Assembly (NCBI GenBank): GCA_964543475.1
Contig: CAZIYJ010000005.1
Coordinates: 1-64,000, forward strand
From: JAYSYM01 sp964543475
GTDB lineage: Bacteria; Bdellovibrionota; Bdellovibrionia; Bdellovibrionales; JAMPXM01
Reading direction: 5' to 3'
DNA: 64,000 nt
Part shown: positions 9,512-18,080 of the stretch, piece by piece
Layout: each line of letters begins with the position of its first letter
How positions within the stretch are numbered: the stretch's first letter is position 1
Made by a program: the position numbers and the translations under genes
Notes under the pieces: generated by a model
Seen by the model: the letters and a program-made list of their open reading frames with translations, nothing else
What the model was told of the DNA's origin: nothing
The model's database searches: none

Positions 9512-10012
9512 ATGGTGGCTGAAACAAAGAGATTGGTGCTTCGAGAGTATGAACTTAGCGATGCTGAGTTCATACGGACGCTCGTCAATGATCCGGATTG
9601 GATTAAGAACATTGGTGAGAGGCACATTCGATCCAATGAAGATGCTCATCGCTATATCGAAAAGCTTCAGAAAAGTTACTTGGAAAATGGCTTTGGATTT
9701 TATGCCGTTGATGAAAAAGCGACTTCAATGACCGTTGGAATGTGCGGACTTATCAAGCGCGCAGAGCTTGAAGATGTTGATTTGGGTTTTGCTTTTTTGC
9801 CATCTGCAAGAGGCAAAGGTTACGCCCAAGAGTCGTCGCTAGCGGTTATTGAATTTGCAAAACACAAAGGAATCAAAAAGTTACTTGGAATTGTGAATCC
9901 AGAAAATTTAATTTCAAGTCGGGTGCTCGAAAAAGTCGGAATGAAGTTTGAAAGAAAATCAAGAGTTCGGCCAGATGACATCGAACTCTTGATCTACGGG
10001 ATGAATCTTTAA
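9512..10012 (+). CDS. GNAT-family N-acetyltransferase (RimJ/RimL type)
   Basis: A 166-residue acetyl-CoA-dependent transferase. It opens with ETKRLVLREYELSDAEFI, the usual N-terminal strand of the RimJ/RimL-type GNAT group, and carries the acetyl-CoA-binding segment LPSARGKGYAQESSLAVIEFA and SSRVLEKVGMKFERK near the end. The substrate cannot be told; candidates are a protein N-terminus or a small amine. It follows fadJ by 35 bp on the same strand and may be read through from it, but nothing links the functions. Confidence 0.85.
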   Translation: MVAETKRLVLREYELSDAEFIRTLVNDPDWIKNIGERHIRSNEDAHRYIEKLQKSYLENGFGFYAVDEKATSMTVGMCGLIKRAELEDVDLGFAFLPSARGKGYAQESSLAVIEFAKHKGIKKLLGIVNPENLISSRVLEKVGMKFERKSRVRPDDIELLIYGMNL

Positions 10013-10013
10013 A

Positions 10014-10541
10014 TTAGAAACTCATTCGGACTGCTGCGTTTGCAGTCTCTAAACTCTCAGCATTCACGTCTTTGCTGAACCAGTTGAAGAACGTTGCATG
10101 CTCAAGACCAACACTTAAAGCCGGAGTCAATGCGTAGAGAACGCCAATTCGCATTGACGGGCCGAATGTCGTTTCGTCATTGTTGTTGTCATCAATCATC
10201 GCAATACCGAAACCAGGAGTTCCGTAAAAATCCCATGCGCCTGGGCGATAGTGAACTTTTGCTTGAGCACCGAACGCAATTACTTGCGAACGAATAGTGA
10301 CATTGCTTCGTTCAGCATCGGTCAGAAGCATGAAGTATCCGCCAATTCCTGCATCACTTGACATAGCTGATTCAAAATCGCCTCCGATGTTGAGTGCGCC
10401 TTGACCGAAGCCAAGATAGCCAGTCACAGATGTGCCGCTCATTGATGAGCTGAAGTCGTTTGATGATCGAACGCCACCGCGTTGTGCATAAGCTGATGCG
10501 CTTACAAGTAGCGTGAGCACAAGGACCGATAGTTTTTTCAT
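10014..10541 (-). CDS. Exported outer-membrane beta-barrel-like protein
   Basis: About 175 residues. A clear signal peptide (MKKLSVLVLTLLVSASAYA, cleaved before QRGG) is followed by alternating glycine/aromatic strands (GYLGFGQGALNIGG, IGGYFMLLT, MRIGVLYALTPALSVGLEHATFF) and a terminal AAVRMSF ending in Phe, typical of outer-membrane barrels of the OmpA/OmpW size. The start at 10541 is chosen because AGGAG lies 9 nt before it and the signal peptide begins there; the longer frame has no leader sense. It lies convergent with the GNAT gene, one base apart. The exact family was not recognised. Confidence 0.8.
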   Translation of the reverse strand: MKKLSVLVLTLLVSASAYAQRGGVRSSNDFSSSMSGTSVTGYLGFGQGALNIGGDFESAMSSDAGIGGYFMLLTDAERSNVTIRSQVIAFGAQAKVHYRPGAWDFYGTPGFGIAMIDDNNNDETTFGPSMRIGVLYALTPALSVGLEHATFFNWFSKDVNAESLETANAAVRMSF

Positions 10542-10589
10542 TTGTATTCTCCTGTTAGTTGATTTGTAAGTTGCACTGGCGATTCTCAA

Positions 10590-10619
10590 TAAAAAAAAGC
10601 AGAGTCGCAAGACTCTGCT
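10590..10619 (-). terminator. Rho-independent terminator after the 10651-11328 gene
   Basis: On the minus strand, AGCAGAGTC, loop TTGC, GACTCTGCT form a perfect 9-bp stem followed by a run of eight T. It separates the two outer-membrane protein genes, so they are not one transcript. Confidence 0.9.
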
Positions 10620-10650
10620 CTCTGCGTTGCAATGTCATGTTGCAAAGCGC

Positions 10651-11328
10651 TTAAAAATTCACTCCGAGGCGAGCTGTGATAAGCGAAGGGAGTTTATCGT
10701 CAACTTCGTTTAACATGAGTGAGTAACGAAGAAGCAAGTCGATATCAGTGCGCTGACTTTGACTAATGTTATAGCCAACTCCTGCACCAACGGCTGCTCC
10801 AGCTTCTGAATTATCGGTATCTGCATTTCGCGCGCTTGCAAGGGCTACGTCACCTAAAAGATAAGCACGTGAGAGATTAATCGCATCACCCACATCAAGT
10901 TTAGCCGCGACACCTACAGATAAAAACTGAGCAGAGTCATCACCAACTCCAAAGTTTGCATCAGCAAAAGTTCTTGCGCCAAGTGACGGAGTTAGATTGA
11001 ACGTGTAACCGCCGCTGACTCCATAAAGAACGTTATCTGATTCAAGTCCTAATGTAATTGCTGGGCCGGCCGTAATGTTCCATGAGCCACGATTATCAAT
11101 ACCGCGTGGAGCGGTGGCCATGCTTTCGTTGACCGGAGCTTCACTTCCTTCAACCGTAGCACCTGACTGAACCTCTTCTTCGGTTGCAGCAGGAAAATAG
11201 TAATCTTTAGTATCAACCGATTGGTCATTGATCGCGTTTTCTTCAGCGGTAGTGCCTGAAGATGTGTTCGCCATTGCAGGATAGGTAGCAAATACCGCTA
11301 GCGCCGCTGCCAAAATTAACTTTTTCAT
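10651..11328 (-). CDS. Exported outer-membrane beta-barrel-like protein
   Basis: 225 residues. Start at 11328 is fixed by AAGGAG 7 nt upstream and by the signal peptide MKKLILAAALAVFATYPAMA. After an acidic, Thr/Glu-rich stretch of about 60 residues come repeating amphipathic strands (NITAGPAITLGLESDNVLYGVSGGYTF cut into shorter pieces) ending ITARLGVNF, with the terminal Phe typical of outer-membrane barrels. The C-terminal part resembles the YadA-like or OmpW-size barrel class only in general character; no family is claimed. It has its own terminator. Confidence 0.78.
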   Translation of the reverse strand: MKKLILAAALAVFATYPAMANTSSGTTAEENAINDQSVDTKDYYFPAATEEEVQSGATVEGSEAPVNESMATAPRGIDNRGSWNITAGPAITLGLESDNVLYGVSGGYTFNLTPSLGARTFADANFGVGDDSAQFLSVGVAAKLDVGDAINLSRAYLLGDVALASARNADTDNSEAGAAVGAGVGYNISQSQRTDIDLLLRYSLMLNEVDDKLPSLITARLGVNF

Positions 11329-11530
11329 AGAAGTCTCCTTATGTTTTGGTTGGCGCAAGAGTAGGTCGCCCTTACGCTTCATCTTTACAAGGAAAAGTAA
11401 CCCAGCACTGGCTTTGAGAGCTTCGAGGCAGCGTCACAAAATTATGTTGTTTTGATTGCGGGAGCCTCAGCCTCGCTTTGTGTCTGAGAAGTTCGCACCT
11501 GTGTGCGCTTTCTGTCACCTAACGGCAAGT

Positions 11531-11545
11531 GTCTCAAATTGAGAC
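11531..11545. promoter_or_regulatory. Palindrome GTCTCA-N3-TGAGAC, candidate activator site
   Basis: GTCTCAAATTGAGAC is a perfect inverted repeat, 40 bp above the -24 element of the candidate sigma-54 promoter and about 98 bp above the lipoprotein start. The same half-sites and spacing recur at 45871-45885. The placement suits an enhancer-binding protein, but this is inference. Confidence 0.5.
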
Positions 11546-11584
11546 GGCTATCTCGAATTAAACTGGTTTAAGCAGGATAAATCA

Positions 11585-11599
11585 CGGCACCACCTTTGC
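11585..11599 (+). promoter_or_regulatory. Sigma-54-like promoter (-24/-12)
   Basis: CGGCACCACCTTTGC matches the sigma-54 consensus TGGCAC-N5-TTGC at all positions but the first T, with the required ten bases between GG and GC. The -12 GC at 11598-11599 would place transcription start about 30 bp before the lipoprotein ATG. Confidence 0.5.
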
Positions 11600-11642
11600 C
11601 CTATGAGGTCTATGCCGGGAGAAACTGGCAATGGAGTTAGTT

Positions 11643-12281
11643 ATGAAATCATTCGTAAGATCGATCTTAATTTTGATGCTTGTTGTGACTGCAGTAGCCT
11701 GCGGAAACAAAAAGAAATCTGGAGCACGATTTGAAGATCGCGGTGCGCGAGCTACCGGCATCACTCAGCGACAAGCCCAAGTTGGAGTGACGACTGTTGT
11801 GTATGGTGTTGATCAGTACGGTCAATATCGAGATCATAACTCTTGGATGAGCTCAGTTAAACGACTAGTCAGCGCTTCAATCGGTGAAGAATACATTGGC
11901 GACGTTTCACAAGATGGAACAGGCAAAACCGGTGTGTTTTTAGGAGCAAAACTTTGCATGAATCGCTACCAATCAATGTCTGCTCCGACTCAAGCGATGG
12001 TTGTGATTCAAGTTTACGATCAGTACGAAATTCCGGTTCCGATCTACCTAAATGCGGTTGCTAATGGTGGTGGTTACAACGCAAGCACGGGCCAAGTGAA
12101 CGTAACTTTTGCAGACAGCTATGGTTCGATTCGCCTCAGCGGCCAGGTTTCGGGCGCAAACTTTTCGGGATGGGTGCAATTCGATACGAAACAGCGCGCC
12201 GATGGACAAGTTGATAATTACGGCCTAGAAACTCTTGGCGCCGTGTATATGGATGCTAACCAGCTCTTTTCTTGCTATTAA
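11643..12281 (+). CDS. Predicted lipoprotein of unknown function
   Basis: 212 residues. The signal peptide MKSFVRSILILMLVVTAVAC ends in a lipobox-like AVAC, so the mature protein should be lipidated at Cys20 and followed by a basic GNKKKSG stretch. The body is a beta-rich exported domain (VVIQVYDQYEIPVPIYLNAV, GSIRLSGQVSGANFSGWVQF) with no family recognised. Start 11643 is preferred to 11631 because GGAG lies 7 nt before it and it begins the signal peptide directly. A sigma-54-like promoter with an upstream palindrome precedes it. Confidence 0.8.
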   Translation: MKSFVRSILILMLVVTAVACGNKKKSGARFEDRGARATGITQRQAQVGVTTVVYGVDQYGQYRDHNSWMSSVKRLVSASIGEEYIGDVSQDGTGKTGVFLGAKLCMNRYQSMSAPTQAMVVIQVYDQYEIPVPIYLNAVANGGGYNASTGQVNVTFADSYGSIRLSGQVSGANFSGWVQFDTKQRADGQVDNYGLETLGAVYMDANQLFSCY

Positions 12282-12308
12282 CGAGGACTTAAGTCACCTT
12301 TGTTGGTG

Positions 12309-13457
12309 ATGCAAGGTCCATTCGATTTTCAAAAACAAATCTTTGATTGCGTCGTGGGTGGAGTTTCCACCCTCGATACGCAGCGACTCAACATCTCGAC
12401 CGAAGAGCAAGCCCGCTCCTTTGTAAGTGCCTACGGCTATGAGCTCACAAACGATTCTGATCGTGATCAACTTTGGGCGACTCACCGCCGCGCTGTCTCG
12501 ATGATTCAAGAGCACCTTCTTGAAGCTGGTGAGACGATGCCTTCTGAACTTACAGATCCTCAAAAACTTCAAAGCATTGAACGGTTACTCATGATTGCAA
12601 GCTATCGTGACGAAGCCAAAAACGATGCGACGGCGCGAGATCTTCAGCGCTGGGCGTGTTCAATTTTGAGAGTGATGCACGTGTATGTTCATCTGAGAAA
12701 TGATTTATTCAGCGCCTTCTCAGACGAAATTCAAAATCAGATTCTAAAGCCGATTCAAGATAGCATTGTGAATGATCCAACAATTGGTTCGATCACACTC
12801 GGTAAAAGCTCGGCAAAGAATCCACTGAGGCTCCATAAGTTTGAAGTAAAGCCTTTTAAAACTACTTCAAGTTCGGTTATCAAACTCTTAGCGCGCCCAG
12901 AGCGAGTTGCTCTTACACTTCTTGATAAGCTTGGAGTTCGGTTCGTGACAAAGAGTGTTTATGACTCTTTTCGTGTGATCCGTTTCTTAAACGAGAACCA
13001 TATTATCAGCTATCCGCATAATATTCCGGACCAGTCAGTGAACACTCTTTACCCGATTAATATTTTTCTCGAAGCTATGAAAGAACTTGAGGCTAAGTAC
13101 GGGAGCGAGGCACCCGATAGCGCTGAAGTTGAAGGTTATTTGCAAAAGCGACTAGAGCGGGCGAAAGAGCGAGCTGAGTATGTCGAGAAGTCTAACGAAT
13201 TTTCGGGCAAAGAGTATCGATTCTTAAAATTCATAAATCGAAAACTCATTACGGTTCAAGTTGGAACATCCGCTCATGTGCGCGACTTCCGATTTTTTTA
13301 CCCTTTCGAGATTCAAGTTATGGACTACACAACTTATGTTAATAACTTAAGTGGACCAATGGCGCACGATGAATACAAACGTCGCCAAACACTTCGAGCT
13401 CGGAATCGTGTGCTAGGCGAATTGGTAAAATCGACCCTTAATCCGGATTCAAACTGA
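12309..13457 (+). CDS. Conserved protein with RelA/SpoT-like synthetase signature (possibly the TIGR04552 group)
   Basis: About 382 residues, soluble, mostly helical in the N-terminal half. From about residue 200 it shows an order of motifs like that of (p)ppGpp synthetase folds: DKLGVRFVTKSVYDSFRVI (compare the D-x-x-GiR-v strand), an insertion, then PFEIQVMDYTTYVNN and AHDEYKRRQ near the C-terminus (compare the e-v-Q-I-R-T and AE-H-x-x-YK elements). Homologues of this length are annotated only as uncharacterised in predatory delta-type bacteria, as far as I recall. No HD hydrolase, TGS or ACT domain is visible. ATG 12309 has no clear ribosome site; TTG 12300 lies 12 nt after GAGGA. Its stop overlaps the plsC start, so the two are coupled. 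Confidence 0.7.
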   Translation: MQGPFDFQKQIFDCVVGGVSTLDTQRLNISTEEQARSFVSAYGYELTNDSDRDQLWATHRRAVSMIQEHLLEAGETMPSELTDPQKLQSIERLLMIASYRDEAKNDATARDLQRWACSILRVMHVYVHLRNDLFSAFSDEIQNQILKPIQDSIVNDPTIGSITLGKSSAKNPLRLHKFEVKPFKTTSSSVIKLLARPERVALTLLDKLGVRFVTKSVYDSFRVIRFLNENHIISYPHNIPDQSVNTLYPINIFLEAMKELEAKYGSEAPDSAEVEGYLQKRLERAKERAEYVEKSNEFSGKEYRFLKFINRKLITVQVGTSAHVRDFRFFYPFEIQVMDYTTYVNNLSGPMAHDEYKRRQTLRARNRVLGELVKSTLNPDSN

Positions 13458-14197
13458 TGATCTTGCTAACTTATATTCGCGCTTATTTGGGTTTAATTTT
13501 CTGTGTTTTGCAGACGGGTGTTGCAAGCATTTTGGTTTTTCTTTTTTCGATTATAGGTCAGATTCCGATAGCCAACTGGGTGATCCGCATGTGGGCGGAT
13601 ATTTGGCTTTTGGTCTTCAATGTTGAAGTCATTGTCGAAAAAAATGAATTCGATCATGGATCGCAGGGCGTCCTTTATATTTTCAACCACCAAAGCTTCT
13701 ACGACATCTTCGCAATTCACTCTGTTCTTCGCAACACGGCTCGCTTCGGAGCAAAGATTGAGCTTTTTAAAATACCTGTACTGAATATCGGAATGCGAGC
13801 TTCTGGTGCACTACCAATTGCTCGCGACAATCGAAGAGAAGTTTTCAGAGTGTATGCCGAAGCTCAGAAGAAGTTTCAAGAGAAGTGGAGCTTTATTCTT
13901 GCGCCTGAAGGCACTCGGCAATCAGAGCCAGTGATTGGGCGTTTCAAAAAAGGTCCGTTCATCTTTGCTATCAATGCACAAGTTCCTTTAGTGCCGATTG
14001 TCATTAGCGGAAGCTATGATGTGATGCCAAAGAGCTCTCTTGCGATAAATGCCGGTAAATGGAGACGCACGGTGAGGGTCTCGTTCCTTGCTCCAATTCA
14101 AACGACAGGCTTAACGGTGGAGAATGCAAACGAGCTCACCGATCAAACAAGAATTAAATTTGTTGAAGAATACGAGCGGCTTGAAAAGCTTCGCTAG
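13457..14197 (+). CDS. plsC: 1-acyl-sn-glycerol-3-phosphate acyltransferase
   Basis: Makes phosphatidic acid from lysophosphatidic acid at the inner membrane. 246 residues with an N-terminal hydrophobic segment (residues 3-35), the catalytic NHQSFYD (HX4D) near residue 77, the FGAKIELFKIPVLN block, and APEGTRQ, the third acyltransferase motif. The ATG overlaps the TGA of the preceding RelA/SpoT-like gene, so the pair should be translationally coupled; a link between nucleotide signalling and phospholipid synthesis is possible but unproven. It ends 4 bp inside the convergent SH3-type gene. Confidence 0.92.
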   Translation: MILLTYIRAYLGLIFCVLQTGVASILVFLFSIIGQIPIANWVIRMWADIWLLVFNVEVIVEKNEFDHGSQGVLYIFNHQSFYDIFAIHSVLRNTARFGAKIELFKIPVLNIGMRASGALPIARDNRREVFRVYAEAQKKFQEKWSFILAPEGTRQSEPVIGRFKKGPFIFAINAQVPLVPIVISGSYDVMPKSSLAINAGKWRRTVRVSFLAPIQTTGLTVENANELTDQTRIKFVEEYERLEKLR

Positions 14198-15270
14198 AGT
14201 GCCGACCAAGTGACACCTTTATTGCGTGTCACGGCTAAGACTGGCTTTTTTAAACCAATATCAACTTTCACAATCAACTCATCACCGTTTTGGCTAACTG
14301 GTTTTAGTTCTAAGAACTTAAAGCGTCGTGGATTTATATTCCAGCGAGATTTTAAGCTACTAACAAGTTGGTCAAAGCGGACATAAGAATGAAATGTTTC
14401 GCCGTGATCATCGCTGTACCAAGAGCCAACAAAAAGTCGACCAGACTTTGCTACCGCGATCGGATGGTTTTGATCGGCAAATTTTGGAATTTTCTCCCAC
14501 TGTTTATCATTGAGAGTTCTAAATATTCCGTTTGCAGAAGCGAAGCGAAGATTTGGGACAGAGGGACTTGCCGCTAAATCGAAAAGCTTTCGATTTAAAA
14601 AAAGCTCTGATGCTGAAATTTTCTGCCAATCAGTTTTGGGTGCTAGTTTGCTGCTCTCATCAAGAGGCCACCAAACAGAACCTTTTCCTGGTACTTCGAC
14701 GCGTCCCCATTTGATCATTGCGGTTTCGATCACGCGGTGCCGAGCAAATTTTTCGCTTCGACGTATTTCGGCTGAGTCGGGTGTAGGTGCCGACCGAAGA
14801 ATGACTCCGGCGCGAGCGAACAAAACGTCTTTTTGGGAAAGGGCTGACGAAGTTAAGGCGTTTTCTTTTGGAGCAAAGCCAATTTCTCCGTCAGTAGTTC
14901 GCAGCTTTAAAAACTCCCCAGCTTCACCGATCAATGTCAGGAACTCGCCGGCTTCTAGCGACTTTAAAAAAACTGATTTGTGATTAGCTTCTGAGTACAA
15001 ACCAGTGGGCTTTGCAATGAATGCGCGACCAATCAAATTTGATTGAGTTAGTACGGTGTCGTCGCTCGTCCATCCCACTGTTTTTTGATCAAGCCTAAGT
15101 CTTAACCATTTTTGGATTTTAATCTCAGCAGTGCGCTTATCGAGCCACTCGTTTGAGTAATCTCCTGAAGGGAAGCCATTTGATGGGCTCATGTAGATCG
15201 GGACAGCGTTCGAAATCGCCGGGAAAAGAAGGCTTAAAAGTAAGAAAACTCTCGAGAGTAAATGACGCAT
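14194..15270 (-). CDS. Exported SH3-type / propeller-like protein of unknown function
   Basis: 358 residues with a signal peptide (MRHLLSRVFLLLSLLFPAISNA). The middle shows two SH3-like stretches (KSVFLKSLEAGEFLTLIGEAGEFLKL and the following VLFARAGVILRSAPTPDSAE), typical of periplasmic proteins that bind peptidoglycan or partner proteins. The C-terminal 120 residues contain NGIFRTLNDKQWEKI, GRLFVGSWYSDDHGETFHSY and VTRNKGVTWSAL, Asp-box-like repeats as in sialidase or Ycf48-type propellers. ATCTCCTTT on the plus strand just before the start corresponds to AAAGGAG, a good ribosome site. Confidence 0.75.
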   Translation of the reverse strand: MRHLLSRVFLLLSLLFPAISNAVPIYMSPSNGFPSGDYSNEWLDKRTAEIKIQKWLRLRLDQKTVGWTSDDTVLTQSNLIGRAFIAKPTGLYSEANHKSVFLKSLEAGEFLTLIGEAGEFLKLRTTDGEIGFAPKENALTSSALSQKDVLFARAGVILRSAPTPDSAEIRRSEKFARHRVIETAMIKWGRVEVPGKGSVWWPLDESSKLAPKTDWQKISASELFLNRKLFDLAASPSVPNLRFASANGIFRTLNDKQWEKIPKFADQNHPIAVAKSGRLFVGSWYSDDHGETFHSYVRFDQLVSSLKSRWNINPRRFKFLELKPVSQNGDELIVKVDIGLKKPVLAVTRNKGVTWSAL

Positions 15271-15361
15271 CTCCTTTCAGTGTGAAAAGCATCTTCAATG
15301 TCTACAAGACCAGAAAATCGGCTAGACCTGATGCGCTAGGTTAGCTACGATCCAAAGCACT

Positions 15362-16423
15362 ATGAACCAGCTGGTAGCGATAATTTTTGTGCTCATTTTG
15401 GGGCTTTTTCCGATCGGGGCAGTCGCTCAGGAGCTCGATCCTGAGCCACTCGGCACTATTTCGGTCTCAGACCTTTTGCTGGCGCCGCGATTTACATACT
15501 TCGAGCCTTCACGCGGTCACTTTCAGCCAGGTGATTCATTTATTGCGGTAGGTTGGCGGCGTGACGAAACTCTTTCAGCGCAAGTGAGTCTTGGAACTCA
15601 AAGTTTAATCAATATTCCCAATCGCTATCCCCAGATCAACGCGGACACAGTCAATGTCATCGAAGCCTATGGGCAGGGTGATGGTTCGTTCGGCCGATTC
15701 AGGGCAGGTCTACTTCCGATTCCGTTTGGATCTGAAGGCGGCATTGCCGAAGGTCGTTTACGTTTTCCAAGAAGTTTAATTTTTGAACGAGGCATGATCG
15801 GTCTTCGAGACCACGGCGTGAGCTATTCAATTTCGCACGAACGATTCGGCTCGGAATGGGCGATTCACAACGGCGAAGGTGGGCGCGATATCGACAACAA
15901 GCTTTGGTACACAGCTCGTTGGGGTTACACAATTCCAGGCAAGATGCGTTTTGGAGTTTCTGGCCAAACTGGGCGAACTACTCCTGCATCAACTAATCCG
16001 GTTGGTACCTACACGACTTCGTCGCCAGCAGACGCAGTCATGGATTTGAATAAGTCGTCGAAAGTGAGAATTGGAAACGTGTTTGTGAATATCGATTCTC
16101 GTCGCTATGGCCTTACTCTTGAGGCGACGACGGGCGATGTAATTCAAGACGTAAAACGAAGATTCACTGCTGGCCACGCTGATTTTTATTTTCCGCTGAG
16201 TCCGAAACTTGCGATGCTTGCTCGTTACGATTTCTTTGATCCGAAGCGCGTAGCCACTGATCATGTTCAGTATCTCACTGCCGGAATTTCATATCGAACG
16301 GGTCATGACACGTCAGAAATTTATATTTTTGGAACGCAAGAGATGAAGCCTGAGCCTGTAGCAGATGTTCACCGTTTCATGCTCATGTGGAAACTCACTC
16401 CACAAGTTTACGATCGTCGTTAA
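15362..16423 (+). CDS. Predicted outer-membrane porin-like protein
   Basis: 353 residues. Signal peptide MNQLVAIIFVLILGLFPIGAVA, cleaved before QELDPE. The rest reads as a long chain of amphipathic strands with turns: FIAVGWRRDETLSAQVSLGTQ, GRFRAGLLPIPFG, SYSISHERFGSEWAIHNGE, YGLTLEATTGDV, ADFYFPLSPKLAMLARYDFFDP, a pattern found in 16- to 18-stranded porins. The last residues do not end in the usual aromatic. It lies 19 bp before the hydroxybutyryl-CoA dehydrogenase gene, so it may head that operon and act in substrate uptake; this is inference. Confidence 0.7.
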   Translation: MNQLVAIIFVLILGLFPIGAVAQELDPEPLGTISVSDLLLAPRFTYFEPSRGHFQPGDSFIAVGWRRDETLSAQVSLGTQSLINIPNRYPQINADTVNVIEAYGQGDGSFGRFRAGLLPIPFGSEGGIAEGRLRFPRSLIFERGMIGLRDHGVSYSISHERFGSEWAIHNGEGGRDIDNKLWYTARWGYTIPGKMRFGVSGQTGRTTPASTNPVGTYTTSSPADAVMDLNKSSKVRIGNVFVNIDSRRYGLTLEATTGDVIQDVKRRFTAGHADFYFPLSPKLAMLARYDFFDPKRVATDHVQYLTAGISYRTGHDTSEIYIFGTQEMKPEPVADVHRFMLMWKLTPQVYDRR

Positions 16424-16442
16424 TTTTTAAATTGAGGAAGTT

Positions 16443-17291
16443 ATGGCTGTACAAAGTTTTGGAGTCATCGGCGCAGGTCAAATGGGTAACGGAATCGCTC
16501 AGGTCGCTGCGAGCGTAGGTCTTAACGTCATCATGCTTGATGTAAACTCTGAGTCGCTCAAAAAAGGCTTGGCGACAATTGAATCAAGCTGCGATCGCTT
16601 AGTAAAAAAAGAAAAAATGACGACTCAGCAAAAATCAGAATTGCTCAGTCGAATTAAAACTACAGCTGAAATTTCTGAATTGAAAAACTGCGATTTCGTT
16701 GTCGAAGCTGCAACCGAAAACATCGATCTAAAAATAAAAATCTTTAAACAACTCGACGAAGTCGTTAAGCAAGGAGCCATTCTTTGCACGAACACTTCAT
16801 CAATATCGATTACGAAAATCGCTGCTGCGACACGAAGGCCCGAAATGGTGGCCGGTATGCACTTTATGAATCCTGTGCCTCTCATGCAGCTCGTAGAAGG
16901 TATTCGTGGCTTGCAAACCTCAGATGAAACTTTCAAAGCGACGCGGGAGCTAGCAGAGAAGATGGGTAAGACGTTTGTTGAAGGCCGCGATATGCCTGGA
17001 TTCATCGTCAATCGAGTGTTGATGCCGATGATTAATGAGGCTGTCTACGCGTTGTATGAGGGAATCGCTGACGAGAAGTCGATTGATGAAGCAATGAAAC
17101 TTGGGACGAATCAGCCGATGGGGCCGCTCACTCTCGCAGACTTCATCGGTCTTGATACGTGTCTTGCAATTATGAACGTACTTCATGACGGATTGGGCGA
17201 TACAAAATATCGACCGTGCCCTTTGCTTGTTAAATACGTTGAGGCCGGTTGGCTCGGTCGCAAATCTGGTCGCGGATTCTACAAATACTAG
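16443..17291 (+). CDS. hbd: 3-hydroxybutyryl-CoA dehydrogenase
   Basis: NAD(P)-linked interconversion of 3-hydroxybutyryl-CoA and acetoacetyl-CoA. 282 residues, the standard length of the single-function enzyme. Rossmann motif GVIGAGQMGNGIAQVAA at residues 6-22, the NTSSISITKIAA catalytic region, MHFMNPVPLMQLVEGI with the active His, and the C-terminal domain GTNQPMGPLTLADFIGLDTCLAIM. The ribosome site TTGAGGAAGTT precedes the ATG. First of a tight run with the enoyl-CoA hydratase and IcmF genes, so it most likely handles C4 acyl-CoAs. Confidence 0.95.
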   Translation: MAVQSFGVIGAGQMGNGIAQVAASVGLNVIMLDVNSESLKKGLATIESSCDRLVKKEKMTTQQKSELLSRIKTTAEISELKNCDFVVEAATENIDLKIKIFKQLDEVVKQGAILCTNTSSISITKIAAATRRPEMVAGMHFMNPVPLMQLVEGIRGLQTSDETFKATRELAEKMGKTFVEGRDMPGFIVNRVLMPMINEAVYALYEGIADEKSIDEAMKLGTNQPMGPLTLADFIGLDTCLAIMNVLHDGLGDTKYRPCPLLVKYVEAGWLGRKSGRGFYKY

Positions 17292-17299
17292 GAGCTCGT

Positions 17300-18076
17300 G
17301 TGCAGACGATCGTTTTAAATATCGAAAATGGAATTGCGGTTTTAACTATTAATCGGCCTGATTCATTGAATGCTTTGAATAAGCAAGTGATCGTTGATTT
17401 GGCAGAAGCTGTGAGCTCAATCGAAGCAGACTCAACAATTCGATGTGTGATTGTCACTGGCAGCGGAGAAAAAGCTTTCGTTGCGGGCGCTGACATTAAA
17501 GAAATTGATCAACTCGAAAGTTCGGATGCCTATCGATTTGCAATTACCGGTCAGCATCTATTCTCAAAAATTGAAACACTTCGCATGCCAGTGATCGCCG
17601 TTGTTAACGGTTTTGCTCTAGGCGGCGGTTTAGAATTGGCTCTTGCTTGCGATTTCATAGTTGCAAGCGACGATGCAAAATTTGGTCTTCCAGAGTGTAC
17701 TCTTGGGATCATGCCTGGCTACGGCGGAACAATTCGTTTAGTGAGAAGAATTGGGTCGGCTCGCGCAAAGGAAATTGCGATGACTGGCGGATTCTATACA
17801 AGTGCCGAAGCCTTAAATCTTGGTGTCGTTAATAAAGTAGTTCCAAAAGCTGAGCTCATGACAGTTGCGACGAAATTGGCTCAAACTCTCGCTTCGCGCG
17901 CACCCAAAGCGCTCACTGCAATAAAAGAATCCATCCACCAGAGTCCTGATTTAAGTCTTGCTGAAGCTTTTAAATTAGAAGCAAAACTTTTCTCACAGCT
18001 GTTTGGCAGCAATGATCAAAAAGAAGGAACAAAAGCTTTCGTTGAGAAGCGAAAGCCTGTGTTCACAGGAAAGTAG
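17300..18076 (+). CDS. Enoyl-CoA hydratase (crotonase family)
   Basis: Hydrates crotonyl-CoA or related enoyl-CoAs. 258 residues from GTG 17300, chosen because AGGAG lies 6 nt upstream and the first residues (MQTIVLNIENGIAVLTINRP) match crotonases; the upstream TTG in the same frame lies inside hbd. Seen: AGADIKEIDQL for the oxyanion hole, the GGGLELALACDFIVAS block and PECTLGIMPGYGG with the first catalytic Glu. With hbd before and icmF after, the set could convert butyryl-CoA products to acetoacetyl-CoA. Confidence 0.93.
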   Translation: MQTIVLNIENGIAVLTINRPDSLNALNKQVIVDLAEAVSSIEADSTIRCVIVTGSGEKAFVAGADIKEIDQLESSDAYRFAITGQHLFSKIETLRMPVIAVVNGFALGGGLELALACDFIVASDDAKFGLPECTLGIMPGYGGTIRLVRRIGSARAKEIAMTGGFYTSAEALNLGVVNKVVPKAELMTVATKLAQTLASRAPKALTAIKESIHQSPDLSLAEAFKLEAKLFSQLFGSNDQKEGTKAFVEKRKPVFTGK

Positions 18077-18080
18077 AAGA

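Larger units (their letters stand above)
11329..11642. other. 314-bp intergenic region with divergent promoters
   Basis: It separates an outer-membrane protein gene (minus) from a lipoprotein gene (plus). It holds a perfect 15-bp palindrome at 11531-11545 and a sigma-54-like promoter at 11585-11599. No convincing ORF or RNA gene was seen in the rest. Confidence 0.7.

Noticed and set aside
14510..14983. 157-codon plus-strand frame
   Set aside because: Lies within the minus-strand SH3-type gene, has no ribosome site and a Ser/Arg-rich product.
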